From Diatrype stigma (Eukaryota; Ascomycota; Sordariomycetes; Xylariales; Diatrypaceae), in the NCBI GenBank assembly GCA_022225965.2, contig JAKJXP020000139.1, positions 1 through 64,000 on the forward strand: 64,000 nt of DNA, written 5' to 3'. The notes under the pieces were generated by a model. It was not told the origin of the DNA and did not search any database. It saw only the letters and a list, made by a program, of their open reading frames with translations. Positions 33,466 to 44,984 of the stretch are shown piece by piece (the first letter of the stretch is position 1; every line of letters starts with the position of its first letter). The translations under genes were made by a program, and so were the position numbers.

Positions 33466-35881
33466 TTTTAATTAATTAATTTCTTAATTAAATTGTTTTT
33501 ATTAATTAACGGAATCGTTTATTTTAATTAAGGTAAGTAATAGTTTTTTTTAATTAATTCTTTTTAACGATTATTAAATATATAACGTATATTTCGACAA
33601 CCGTAATGCCGATCGAGGATTTTCCGAAAGTACATATTAAAAGCTTATTCGTATTATTTATAAGCAGGAATTATAAGAATTATTTAATATTTCGAAATCC
33701 GGTTTAATACGGTTAAGCCAATTCGGCGTTTCCGATTATTTATTTTTAAGATATAATATTAAATTTGCTATATTTTATATAAATAAATAAAGCTTTCGTT
33801 GGTAATTTATTATTCCAAACCGCTTTTATTTTTATTAATTTAATAAATTATTTTTGCTATATACCTATAATATTTAATCCGTTTTCTTCGTTACGCCAAA
33901 ACGTTGTTTGTTTTTATGCTTTAAGGGTTTTTTTTTATTAATAATTCCTTAAGAAAGCCGCTTTTATAAAGCCTAGTATTAACATAAAAAAACTTTTTTG
34001 CATAAAAATTAGCGATGCTAAATATATCGCCCATTCGTGGCTTAAATCGAATACGAAATCCGGCATTTTAAAGCATAATAAATACATTATCGAAATTTTT
34101 AACGTCGAAAACGAAAACGATACTTATAATATCCGCTTCGGTAATAAATAACAATATCATTATTGCTATAATTAAAAAGGCCTTATTAAAAAATATAAAA
34201 CTTAAACGATTAATAATCTTAAATACCATTTTACGAAGTATTATTGCGTTATTATTACCGATTAAACGAAAAATACGCCTAATAGCCCGTTTAATAATTA
34301 AAAAAGCACGTTTGTTTTTTCGATTTATTAATAAATTAAGAACTATATTTAACGACAATTCGTACGAAATACGATAAATAATTATAAATAACGGCTATTA
34401 AAAATAATTACGATATATAATATTTTTTCGGCTATTTGCGTTCGGGATTAATTTTAGGAATTATTAGTTTTTTTTTAACCGTATTTTTACGGATAAGATT
34501 TTTCGTAATTTTTATTATACCATTATCGTTTAACTGAAAAAGCTTTTTTAATTCGTTCGTATCGCCATTATATAGCAATTTCGTAATAATACCTTTTCGA
34601 AAATCTATCTTTTATTTAATATATAAAAGTTCCTAAATAAAAAAGGGATATTCGGAATGGTTATTTATTTTATAAACCGATAATGAAAGCTTTAAATGCG
34701 ACTTATTGCAATACAACGAATAACGAATAGTTATATCGTAAAAAATATGTTATTTCATTTTTAAAATATATTGGATTTATATAGCATTAATTACCGTTTC
34801 GGATTTTTTATTTTAAATAACGCGAAAAATAGGTTTTTTATTTAAATTATATGGAATAGCTATTAATAAAATATCCCTAATTAATAATAAAGCCTTCCGC
34901 TTTATATTCGAAGCATTTTTATTTCTTATATCGCCGACATTCCCTTTTATTTAACTATAAGGCCTAATAAATGGTAATTATGCGGCGTTTACGTTATTAA
35001 AGGCATATTATTAATATTATAATTATTACCTTTATTTTTATAAAAAAAGATAATAATAATGCTAAAACAATTATTATTAATTCCGTCGATAAAGCTTATA
35101 AAATTAATAACTTTATACGATGAAATATTTTATGGCGCGATACCTTTCGGCGAAAAATACGGGCCTTTAAGGCTAAAAAGGAAGCCGTCGATTGCGAAAT
35201 CGTTAAGGAAACCGTCGACGAATTTCTCGAAAATGCCGACAATGAAACCGATGAATTCGAATATCCTATTTTATATATTTCCATTTACGATTTTAATAAT
35301 AAAAATAAATCCGGTTGCTTCTTTAAAGTTTATAACGATACGAAATAAAATAAAGTATTATATAAAATACGTAATTTCTTAAACTTTAAGAAATTTATTA
35401 ATCGATTTTATTATTTCTAAACGCGAATATTAAATAAAAAATTTCGAATAACCTGAAAATACGAGATTAATTTCGAAAAATGACATACCTTCGAAATAAT
35501 ACGAAGGACTTTTCGTATTTTCGAAGAAATAACGTTATAACATAAAAATAATCGTAATAATATTAATATAATAATGCTTTTATTATACGAATTAAAAAAA
35601 AAACCTTCGACGGAAACTAAATAAGTTTAAATTATTAAAGAAAAACGAAAATAATATATGCCTTTTTTTTTAGCCGTTATATAATTATTTTTATTAATAC
35701 GATATATATTAAAACGATTTGTTGAATTTTTTTTTATTTGTTAATGCCTTTTAATACGGCATATTTTAATATTTTTAAATGCCTTTTTAATGTATCTTTA
35801 AACGTAAAAGAATTCTTACCAAATGCGGCCTCGAAATTATGACCCGATTAAATACCCGCAAAAAAAGAAAAATAAATGCTT

Positions 35882-35886
35882 ATTTT
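35882..35886. other. Target-site duplication of the nested LTR element, left
   Basis: ATTTT immediately before the left LTR. The same five bases follow the right LTR at 43115-43119. Confidence 0.75.
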
Positions 35887-36111
35887 TATTACGAACTAAT
35901 GGGCTTTATAGGGATTAATAGAACAAATTCCCAATTAGTATTATAGAATCTAAAGCTAAAGAAAGAAAGAAGGAAAGTAAATACAGGAAGGAAAGATTCG
36001 AAGGTATGTAGGTAAAAGGGCTAGCCGCTAAAGGGCGCTAGCCCTTTTTTGGAAATGTACATACAACCTCTAAGCACCTTTATATATATACAGCCTATAT
36101 ACATCATAACA
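35887..36111 (-). repeat. 3' LTR (left end of element)
   Basis: 225 bp starting TATTACGAAC (first G of TGTTACG mutated) and ending CATAACA. Contains a perfect 10-bp inverted repeat (AAGGGCTAGC / GCTAGCCCTT, 36016-36046) followed by a T run, which could form an RNA hairpin near the polyadenylation region. It differs from the other LTR mainly by G/A and C/T transitions. Confidence 0.85.
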
Positions 36112-36125
36112 TCATCCCTCCCTCG
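36112..36125 (-). other. Polypurine tract of the nested LTR element
   Basis: On the minus strand the sequence just before the 3' LTR is GAGGGAGGGATGA-like, a purine run at the place where plus-strand DNA synthesis is primed in LTR retrotransposons. It fixes the element orientation as minus. Confidence 0.6.
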
Positions 36126-36169
36126 GGAAAAAGTTTCGTTCCGAGACTTTATAAAAAAAAAATAATTAT

Positions 36170-36245
36170 TCGGCCGGAACTCGAATCCGAATGCTTTCCA
36201 GGCAGTAAAGGGATATTTTCGGATTTACCGCTTAGCCGCTGTATT
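36170..36245 (-). other. tRNA-like segment inside the retrotransposon
   Basis: On the minus strand there is an A-box-like AGCGGCTAAGCGG, a possible anticodon arm CTTTACTGCCTGGAAAG, and a B-box-like GATTCGAGTTC in about 70 bases. This could be a decayed tRNA-derived insertion or chance. The acceptor stem is not convincing. Confidence 0.25.
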
Positions 36246-38969
36246 ATTGGGCCCTTATTTAAAGCTAGGCAATAAGCAGTTTTATATATTCGGTTTTGCT
36301 TAATTCTTTTGTTAAGACCCTTTTTATATATTCGGGTGCCTATTTTTTTCTTCCGCGGCGCGTTCGTAACTGGTATTTCGATTATTAAATTTTTTTTACG
36401 GGTTTATTGTTATTTTCGTACGTTTATTCGAATTCATTAAATTCCGCGGCTTTGCGTTATTCGTTCAAATATAATGGGAATTCGGATTAATCGGAATATT
36501 TCTTATAATATTTTATTAATGCTAACGGATTATTTTTAAATCCTTTAGCATTATATCATTTAGGATTTGGGTTTTAATCTTTTTATTATATTTGGTATTG
36601 CAATTTACCATAATATATTCGGAAAGTAAGGATTTTTTTAATCTTCCATTTTTCCTTTTCGTTAGGATTAATTTTTTTATTCGCAGGATTATTCGGAACT
36701 TGTTTTAATAATGGATTATTGGGATATTTCCGTAATCGGTTGGCGTAAAATACTTTAAAGCCTTTTTATAAATCCGGAAAATTAAAAACGTATAAATATT
36801 CTTTTATTTTAATAATCGAATAATGGTTCCGTATTAAGGGATAATCGAGTTTGTTATTGGGTTAATCGGTTTCCGTTTTTGTTTTTTTAATAATATAAAT
36901 GCGGTTTTTTGGTTTGATTTTTTTATATTCGAAATCGGATTTTCGTTTATGTTTATTGGCCTAAATAATTATTCGTTTTTGGGCCTTAAATATAACCGTT
37001 TGAGCCGTTTTTAAGTATTCGTATAAAGTATCGGCAATTATTTAGGCGTTTTGTCGATTTATTTTTTTCCGTATTGTTATTCCTTTAAAGTCCGTTATTC
37101 GATATTTCTAATTAAAAAATAAAGGCATATCGAATCCGCGGTTTAATTTATGTAGCACCATTTTAATTAATTCGTATAATAAAGTTATTTGTATTGCATT
37201 TATTACGGGCATCGTTATTGCCTAATTATTTTAATAGTAATTAATAAAGGGACGTAATCGTTAATTATTTTATTCGTATATGATTTCGGCTTATCCCGTA
37301 ATTTAGGAATATTTTGCCGAAGCCAATTTTATTTTAAATCCCATGATTTTAAAAAGTTCGTTCGTAAAATTAAAGATAAATTAAGGACTTTTATCGTTAA
37401 TAATCGACTTTGGAACGCCATATATTCGGAAAGGGCCTTTATAGTACATTATTGCGGCGTTTTTTGTAATAATTGCCTTTATATATGGCATTATTTATAA
37501 TCTTTTTTTTAATCGGCAAATTATTATTAATAAGTTATTCTTTTCTGTTTTATTTAAAGGCATCGATTTAAAATTTATTACGATATACTGCCATATTTAT
37601 AATGGTATTGGCAAAGATTTAAATAAACCTGGGGCCTTATTTTTCGGATGTTTCGCAGTTTTATAAGGGCAATTTTTTACGAATCGGGTTATATCAAAAA
37701 TTTAACCAGGCCATTAATATCTTTGGTTTATTAATTGTCGTGTTTTATGTTGTTCCGAATGTTTTATAACAAATCGGAAATGTATTTTCATAAATAATAG
37801 CGTTTTTAAATTATTTTCGTTTGATATAATAAATCGTTTTCGAAAAAATATAAATCGTTTATTTATCGAATATCCGTAATTATATATATAAATACCGGGA
37901 TTTTTGGCTTTGTTACGGTAATGTTGTAATTAATTATTTATGGCGTTAACTTAAAGTACCTTATTTATTAAAGCTATTTCCGATAATTCCGAAAGGTCGA
38001 TATCTTTATTTAATGCGAATATTAATGTAAATTTTAATTCCTTTTTTCCGTTCGTTAAAGAAAGGGCGTTAAAATATATAACAGGCGTAACATCCGTTAT
38101 TGCGCCATTTTATTTATACATTAGCTGGAATAAAGTTATTATGCGATATGTGTTTTTTTTAGCTTTCTGCGTTTTTAGGTTTTCCGATTTTCTTATAAGG
38201 GCGTTTATTAAGATATTTTCTAAACCTAATCGATAAATAATAACGAAATTATATTGCGATAATAATTCTGCTTATCCTGCTTGTCGTAAATTAAGTAATT
38301 ACTTAATATTGAAATATTTTAATGCGTAATGGTTCGTTATTATTATAAAAAAACAAGGAATTTATAGGCTTATTAATTTCGCGCGTTAATATTATAAAAC
38401 GCGAATAATTGCTAATATCTTTTTATCGTATATATTGTAATTATATTCCGTTCCTTATATTGTTTTAAAAAAATAAGCAACGGAAAACCAATCGTTATTT
38501 CCCGCGGTTTGCTAAAACATGGTTTTAGCCATTATCTTATCGGACGCGTTTGTTTTAATACGGGTTTCGTAATTGTATAAAAAGTAACGCAATATCGGTG
38601 CTTCAATTATGTAACGTTTTAGGCATACGAATGTCGCAATACGTTTATTTGTTATATGAAATAGTTCTTTTTTACGGATAAGCTTTTAAAATGGCCGGGT
38701 TATTTTTTTAAATTTACGTATAAATTTACGATAAAAGTTGCAGAATTTCAAAAAGAATTGTATTTTTTTAAGGTTAATAAGTATTTTTTAATTTTTAATT
38801 ATCTTTATTTTCGTAGAATCCATTAAGATCCCGTTAATATTAATTATAAAGCCGAGATATTTCGTTTTTATAATATGGAATTCGCATTTATTTAGGTCGG
38901 CCTATAATTCTGTTTGTTTTAAACGTATTAATATCTTATTTACGTATTAAACGTAATTTTTTTTATTCT

Positions 38970-39003
38970 TAAAGAAAATAAGAATATTATTAATATATAC
39001 GTT
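38970..39003 (-). other. Reverse transcriptase active-site motif (mutated)
   Basis: The minus strand encodes VYINNILIFF where Ty3/Gypsy enzymes have Y-x-D-D. Both Asp codons changed from GAT to AAT, the product expected of CpA to TpA on the opposite strand. This single motif places the family and shows that the copy is dead. Confidence 0.8.
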
Positions 39004-42000
39004 ATAAAATTAATTTAAATAATTAAATAAAATATTATTAATAAATCGTTAAAAAGTTAAAAAACCATTAGTAAATTCGAAAGGTAATACTTTATATTTA
39101 TATGTTTTATATTTGGTACGGAAAATTATAAAGTTTTATATTTCCTTTTGCATTCGGATTTTATAAAAGGCTTATTAAATATCGATCTTAATAAAGATCT
39201 TTATTTTGGAAATTCTTACGAAAGTTTTATTTATTAAGGGCAAGAAATATCGGTTTTTTTTCGTTATTACGTTTAATTTGCAATAATTAATGCAAAAACA
39301 TAAGCCTTCGTTTAGCTTAAATACGAACAATACCGGTACGGCCTATAATACGGAACTGGCTTCGATGAATTCTTTTTGCAAATGTTTTATAATATATTTG
39401 CGACAAATCTTTAATTTTTTAATGGACATTTTATATAATGGGCTATATTTTAATTTTTTAGGTTTTCTATTAAATTCGATATAATGATTTACGTTTAGGC
39501 GTTTTTATGCCAATTCGTTTAATATTACTTCATTAAAAACGTTTAAATAATTATGGTATTCCTTAAGTATAATTCGGATGCATGTTTTTCGTAAGGCTTT
39601 TTTATTTCGGGCTAAAAGGTTCGATTAAGCAGTTTTTTTGTTAAAAATGATACGATTAATTTCGTATAAGAATATATTTTGGATAGTAATGGTTTTGGCC
39701 AGGTATAAAAAAGCTATTACGTTAACGAATGCGAAATTAAAAAGGCGTATTCGGTATTAACCAAAGCAATTTTTTTAAGCTTATATGGCCCTTATGCGTT
39801 TCGTTTAAGGTATGAATTACTTTTTTTAGCAATAATTGGAGGATCGTTTATTATTTCGTACGAATCGTTTTTTTAAATATAAGCGTTAATTTGTCGTTTT
39901 ATTTAAAAAATAATTACGTAAAAAAACGTTTTCGATAATAATCGTTTTAACTTTAGGATAATTTTAAATGTAAAGGAATTAATGTCGTTAATTTTATCGG
40001 AATTGTTTTAATGCATTTTTAATTCGTTAATTCGGTTTTGGATAAGTTTTAAGATTTATTTTTCGTAATTATCGGATACGTTTTTTTTATCGATAAAAAG
40101 AGTAGGTACATTTATATGCGCCTTAGGAAATTCCTTAAAGTTATTAAGGTCGTTAAGAACTTTTTTTATTATAACTTTCCTTTTCGAGATTCGGTTTATT
40201 CGGTTAGGTATTATTATAACGAAAGGGTCGAATCTTATAAATGGAACAAAATGCCGTCGTTTATTATTACGTCGTTTGTTTTTTTTTTTGTATCAATTTG
40301 TTTCGCCGTTCGATATTTTTTTCGTATTTTCGATTCGTATTAGGCAATAGGTTTCTTAAGTAATCCATTAATATATCGTAAAAAGGTTTAAATTCCTAGG
40401 AATCCGGAAAAAGCAATGTTCGGTTAAAAATAAATATATCGACTTTATAAAGTTTAAATTAAGTCCTTTCGACGATAATGTTTTATTTTATATCGATAAT
40501 TATAAAAGATATACGGTTTAGGGATTTTTTTTTTATACGGAATTTTAAGGCTAATATAATATCAATTAATTATGTGGCCTTTTTATCGAATCCTTTAATT
40601 CGATAAGGATTAAATCCTACGAATAATTTTAGTTTTAAGTATTTTAATATTTGTTTGGCAAATTGTACGTTTATAAATAAATATTCGTTAATTCTTATAT
40701 CGGTTAAGGTAAAATATGTAATTAAAAATAATCCATTAAAAGTTACGTAATTAATAAATAAAAAAGGGTTATTTTTTAGTATTAATCGTAAAAAATTAAA
40801 GGGTATTTTCTTAACGCTTAATTCCTTGGAAAATACTTTCCTTAAGCGGAAGTTTAATTCCTTTAGGATATTTAGTTTTCCGATTCGGATTCCTGTTTTT
40901 TAAAGATTTTGTTTCGGTTAAATTCAAAAGCGGGCTTGCAATAAAATCTTTTTACGAGAAAGGCAATACGAGCCTTACGGTCTTTTAAAGTTTCATTTTT
41001 TTGGAAACAGTTTTGGGAAATATATTTAATTTGTTTATAATTAAAGCAATAACCCTTTTTAAGAAATTTCCTAATTTTTTTTTTAAAAGGCGGAAACGTT
41101 GGATACCGTTTTTTCCTTAGGCGCGATTATTACCGCTAATTCCTATAATATTATTAATATTTAACTTGTTGCTTTTTTATTTCGTAATTATAATGGCAAA
41201 TAAATTTTTTTTGGCCAAAAGGCGGGAATTATTAGCTTGCAGAAATGCGTTAGCGTTTTTTATAACTAATAAGACGTATTAATTAAAGTCGATGTTCTTA
41301 TTAATTCAGGCCATTACAAAACTGGTTTAAAGGCGTTAAACCAAACGCTTTTTAAATTTATATTTCCATTAAATCTTAATTAAGCAAATAAAACCGGTTA
41401 ATCGAATAAATTTATTTTTAAAAGTTTGGAAGTTTTTTAATTTGTTTATTTAGAGTTTGGCAAAAGTAACCTCGTTTTTTTTTCGATTGTTCGGATTATA
41501 ATATTCGTTTTAAAAACAAGTTATTAGCGCCTTAAAAATAAGGAAAAAATCCGGATATTTTTTATTAAAATAAGGGAAAGTATTTTATATGGCATTGCCC
41601 TTTATATAGGACTTAATTTCAGTTTATTTAACGCGGTTAAAAGCGAAATAATTATTATTTATTTTTAATCGGTTCTTTATTAATTCGTATTAATTTTCGA
41701 ATAATACCTTATTTTGGTTAGGGTTATTAAAGAAATTAAGAATTACGATTTTGCCGTTTTTATTAAATCCATCGGTAATTATGTTAATAGCTATATTAAT
41801 AGCTTTAAAACGTTTTTTAAGTTAATTAATTTTATTTTGCTAATTATTGATTTTTTATTGCTTGTTTTTTAAAACCGCAAGAAAATCGGCTATATTTTTC
41901 TTAATAAGGGAATTAGGGAAATCCGAATTATCCGTTAGCGCTTTAGGTTCCGTTTGTTGCTTTTTTTTTTTTCGTTAAGTTATTTTTTTATTATGTTTTT

Positions 42001-42470
42001 CGATAAAGTAATAGGCCTATTTAAAGAATTTTTTAATGTTGCCTATAGTTATTTTAATGGCATTAATTAATTCGTTACGTTATAAATATATTACGTATAA
42101 AGCAAAGATTGCAATTTTAAATTCCATAAATAGGTTTTCGGGATTATTTTCGTATATATAAAAGAAAACTAAAAAGGTTAGGTTATCGTTTATATTAAGC
42201 CAGGTTCCTTTGTTTTTAACGAAAAGAAATCGATAAAAGACAGAAGATTTATTAGGATTAATTGCGTATAAACCTATTAGGTACGTGATTTTTTTTTTCA
42301 ATTTTCGTCATAATTCAGTTTCGCTTGAAAAAGGAATTTAGGCAATTCCTTTTTAGGACAAATTTTTTTGAATTCCTTATAAAAATCGGTTTCCATTTTT
42401 TTATTAATTTCAATATCGATCGTTTTTATAAGTGCGGCATTAGCTTTATGGCAAATTATAAAGGAATGCC

Positions 42471-42605
42471 AAGGGGCTAGCCACTCCGCTAATAACCTTC
42501 CACACAGCTGCGGTGCAAAAGATCAACAATATTTGCACAAGTTGTGCAAATAGCCCCTTATCCGTACTTAAGTAGGTATGCCGCCCGGTGCGCCCATACC
42601 TTTAT
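42471..42605. repeat. Un-mutated GC-richer island with nested inverted repeats
   Basis: About 135 bp with normal base composition inside the RIP-mutated element. It has 9-bp inverted ends (AAGGGGCTA at 42471-42479 and TAGCCCCTT at 42551-42559), a 19-base palindrome TTTGCACAAGTTGTGCAAA near 42532-42550, and a further hairpin (GGTATG .. CATACC) near 42575-42600. It could be a MITE-like insertion younger than the RIP event. No clear target duplication was found. Confidence 0.4.
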
Positions 42606-42888
42606 ATAAATGTAACAAATAGTATTAAATCGGCGTCGCAATTCGGTATTGGGTTTTTTTTTGGGGCAACAGCAGTGTATTTTTCGAGATTAAATTGGAC
42701 CTTTTTTTCGATACGCTTTTAAAGGGCGGCCTTTTTTCGGAGATTCGGGCCATTTTGTAGCAAGAATTAAGGATCTTCGGTATTCGGGATTCGGAATTGA
42801 ATCGATTAATTAATTCTTCGTATTTTTTTTCGTTTCAATTTAATGAGATATTTATGCCTTTCCAGGCGATAAAGCGAGTTTTAAATTA

Positions 42889-43114
42889 TGTTACGAATTA
42901 ATGGGCTTTATAAGAATTAATAAAATAAATTCCCAATTAATATTATAAAATCTAAAGCTAAAGAAAGAAAGAAAAAAAGTAAATACAGGAAGAAAAGATT
43001 CGAAGGTATATAGGTAAAAGGGCTAGCCGCTAAAGGGCGCTAGCCTTTTTTTTGGAAATGTACATACAACCTCTGAGTACCTTTGTATATATATAGCCTG
43101 TATGTATTATAACA
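42889..43114 (-). repeat. 5' LTR (right end of element)
   Basis: 226 bp starting TGTTACG and ending TAACA, the perfect TG..CA inverted termini. It has the same order of blocks as the left LTR, with more G to A changes in its middle part (GAAAAAAAG versus GAAGGAAAG). Confidence 0.85.
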
Positions 43115-43119
43115 ATTTT
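43115..43119. other. Target-site duplication of the nested LTR element, right
   Basis: ATTTT directly after the right LTR, matching 35882-35886 exactly. Confidence 0.75.
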
Positions 43120-43261
43120 AATCGAACGAATTTCGAAATCCTCGAAAAGAATAATTATAATAAAATCCGAACCGGCTTAAAGCGAATATATAAGAAGTTA
43201 TAAAAATATCGAAAAGTTCTTAATAAAGTAATTATATATTAAGCCTTTATTATTTTTTATT

Positions 43262-43480
43262 CGAACATGTAATGGGGCCCATGGGGCCCTAGGGGGTTGG
43301 CACCGGTTGATCTCCGGCGCCGCGCAGCGCTCTGAGACGCTCCTGAGCCGCGCTAAGGCTGCGCACAAAAGGCTTTGCAAGCCCATAGAGATTTCTAGTT
43401 TCTTTTCTTTCTTCTGTAATTAGGAAATAAACTCCATTTGGCAACCGCTTGCAGCTAGCAACAGGTAAAGCCTTTCATAG
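43262..43480. other. GC-rich island in the RIP-mutated right arm
   Basis: GC-rich, CpA/TpG-containing sequence (GGGGCCCATGGGGCCC near 43273, GGCGCCGCGCAGCGC near 43315) embedded in AT-rich DNA. No open frame longer than about 60 codons is convincing. It may be an insertion that arrived after RIP or a stretch that escaped it. Confidence 0.4.
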
Positions 43481-44198
43481 AACAAACGTTTAAGGAATAT
43501 TCGGGCATTAAATACCGGCTTAGCTAAAAATATTCGAAAAAGGATTATTAAATATTAGTTATAGCAATACGTAAATTCCGATAAAACTATTAGCTTAAAT
43601 ATACCTCTTAATTTAAACGTTTCGAAAGAAGCCGATGAAATTACGGTTGTTTTCGGGCCTTTAATCCGGTTTCGGAAAAAAAAAAAAGCTTTTTCCCGTC
43701 GGCGCTTTATTCGATAATACTGCCCTTAAATTTACGAATAACGAAAATAACGATAAACTTTAACGTTTTCTTACGATAAAAAAACGGGCTTTATTTTTTT
43801 AAATAAAAATATAATTGGATAATAAAAGAATTACCGAAAGAATTTCCTTAAGCTTAGCTGCTTTATAATTAACGTTTTTTCGGCGCCTTTTATGTCCGTT
43901 AAATATAAGAAAATATTTAGCCAATATAAGCTAACGATAATTTTATAACGAAATAACATTAAGATTTGCTTATTTAAGGTTATTTAATATTTAAAGCATT
44001 AATTTAAAAACGATTCGGAAGAATTATGGAAAATAATTAAGGATGTAGCAATAAATGCCAAACCTCCGGCAGATTCGAATTAACATACGGGCCGGTTTTT
44101 ACTTAATTAAAGGCTTAATTGTATTAATTAACCTTAAAACGCAAAAGAAAGGCTTTTTTTTATTGTAATTGTATTGGTTAAAAAACTCGAAATCCTTT

Positions 44199-44224
44199 GA
44201 TTGATTTAATTGCTGCCATCGCTG
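44199..44224 (-). repeat. Right terminal inverted repeat, 26 bp
   Basis: Read on the minus strand it begins CAGCGATGGCAGCAATT, the better preserved copy of the outer element's end. Confidence 0.75.
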
Positions 44225-44232
44225 GGGTTATT
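44225..44232. other. Target-site duplication, right (8 bp)
   Basis: GGGTTATT directly outside the right inverted repeat, lying in the host gene's third intron, 18 bases past the donor. Pairs with 33432-33439. Confidence 0.65.
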
Positions 44233-44250
44233 TTTAAGAAAGCTGGCTAC

Positions 44251-44984
44251 CATTGGAATGGGGATGCTGATGATCATAACGTTAATGACGAAGTCCGTAA
44301 TACTGAGCCCAAGAGCTAGGTGTGTCGTTTCCGTACACTGAGTGTTTAAATTCGTAAACGTAGTCCAGTTGGCCCAAAACCTTGTTCCACATTCGAACAC
44401 CACTGCGAAGAACATCGCAATTGCCCATAATATGACCAGTATATTCAGGCCCGCAAGCAGAATATGGATCGCACTTCTTTTGCTGATCGAGAAGATCCGC
44501 ATGTAGAAAAAGAGAAAACTGGCTTTGATACAGCCTAGGGATAACGGGAGCATTAAATTAAAAGCCCACTGAAGTTACTCTGATTATCAGGCATGATTCT
44601 AGATATACCGCGGCATTCTGGAGATACCTTCCGTGCAACGCTTAACTGATAAGTCTCAAGGTCGAATGGATTTCCTTTCAGATCGGGTGGTACTTTGATG
44701 GGATATCCGAGAGCTTCCCGCGACACGCCATAAACGAAGCAGATTCCTATGCCTATAGTTACAAGCTACACATAGTCAGTTTCATTATTCGATACGAACC
44801 TGTGCCAGCTCGGGACACATACGGCAGCGGGAATCGTGAGCCAATCATCCGGTTTGAATGCTTGCTTCTGCTTTTGACGGGCCCAGAATCTCAAGATGAC
44901 GGCAAAAATATCTATTATAGATAGTACTATTCCAACGGCCATCATGTGACCTGGCCTCTGATAATACCTTTGTTGAGACGGCAT
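44251..44984 (-). pseudogene. Pth11-like rhodopsin-domain gene, 5' part (split by transposon)
   Basis: Three exons, 44984-44823, 44765-44628 and 44568-44251, all in phase 0 (donors GTATGT, GTATCT and GTAGCC). They encode 206 residues with the first five or so helices of a fungal rhodopsin-like (Pth11-related) membrane protein: PGHMMAVGIVLSIIDIFAVILRFWAR, the short KPDDWLTIPA signature, LVTIGIGICFVYGVSREALG, SLGCIKASFLFFYMRIF, and a helix ending ISIPIPM. Translation then meets the donor GTAGCC; the outer transposon begins 26 bases later. The 3' part continues at 33351. The original intron would have been about 106 nt. The gene belongs to the Pth11-like GPCR-type or integral membrane family common in plant-associated ascomycetes; its ligand is unknown. 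This part is itself open and undamaged. Confidence 0.8.

Larger units (their letters stand above)
35887..43114 (-). mobile_element. Nested Ty3/Gypsy-type LTR retrotransposon, RIP-inactivated
   Basis: 7.2 kb bounded by direct repeats of 225-226 bp (LTRs) and a perfect 5-bp duplication ATTTT. Orientation is minus: a purine-rich tract (reverse complement of 36112-36125) abuts the 3' LTR at 36111, and the coding remnants read on the minus strand. A gag-type zinc knuckle remnant (CFNYKQIKYISQNC, an expected CCHC with Cys and His changed to Tyr) is near 41000-41060. Reverse transcriptase runs about 39300-38700 with KVLPFEFTNGFLTF and VYINNILIFF at ~38970-39003, where the catalytic Asp pair became Asn-Asn by G to A in the RIP context. 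Many internal stops exist, including TAG at an expected Trp. RNase H and integrase should lie in ~38600-36800, but I did not resolve their motifs. Confidence 0.85.
33440..44224. mobile_element. RIP-degraded TIR DNA transposon (hAT-like) carrying a nested retrotransposon
   Basis: The element is bounded by inverted repeats (33440-33465 and 44199-44224) that agree at 22 of 26 positions, including 16 consecutive bases (AGCGATGGCAGCAATT), with an 8-bp target duplication outside. The termini read CAG (right) and TAG (left, plausibly C to T), as in many hAT elements. Minus the nested retrotransposon the element is about 3.5 kb, a normal size for an autonomous hAT. Nearly all of it is AT-rich and depleted in CpA/TpG, the mark of RIP. 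I could not recognise a transposase, so the superfamily assignment rests on the ends and the duplication only. It lies in an intron of the Pth11-like gene. A GC-rich island at about 43262-43480 escaped or postdates the mutation. Confidence 0.7.

Noticed and set aside
33440..44224. Small open frames inside the AT-rich block as genes
   Set aside because: They are remnants of transposon genes interrupted by many stops. Low CpA/TpG content marks RIP.
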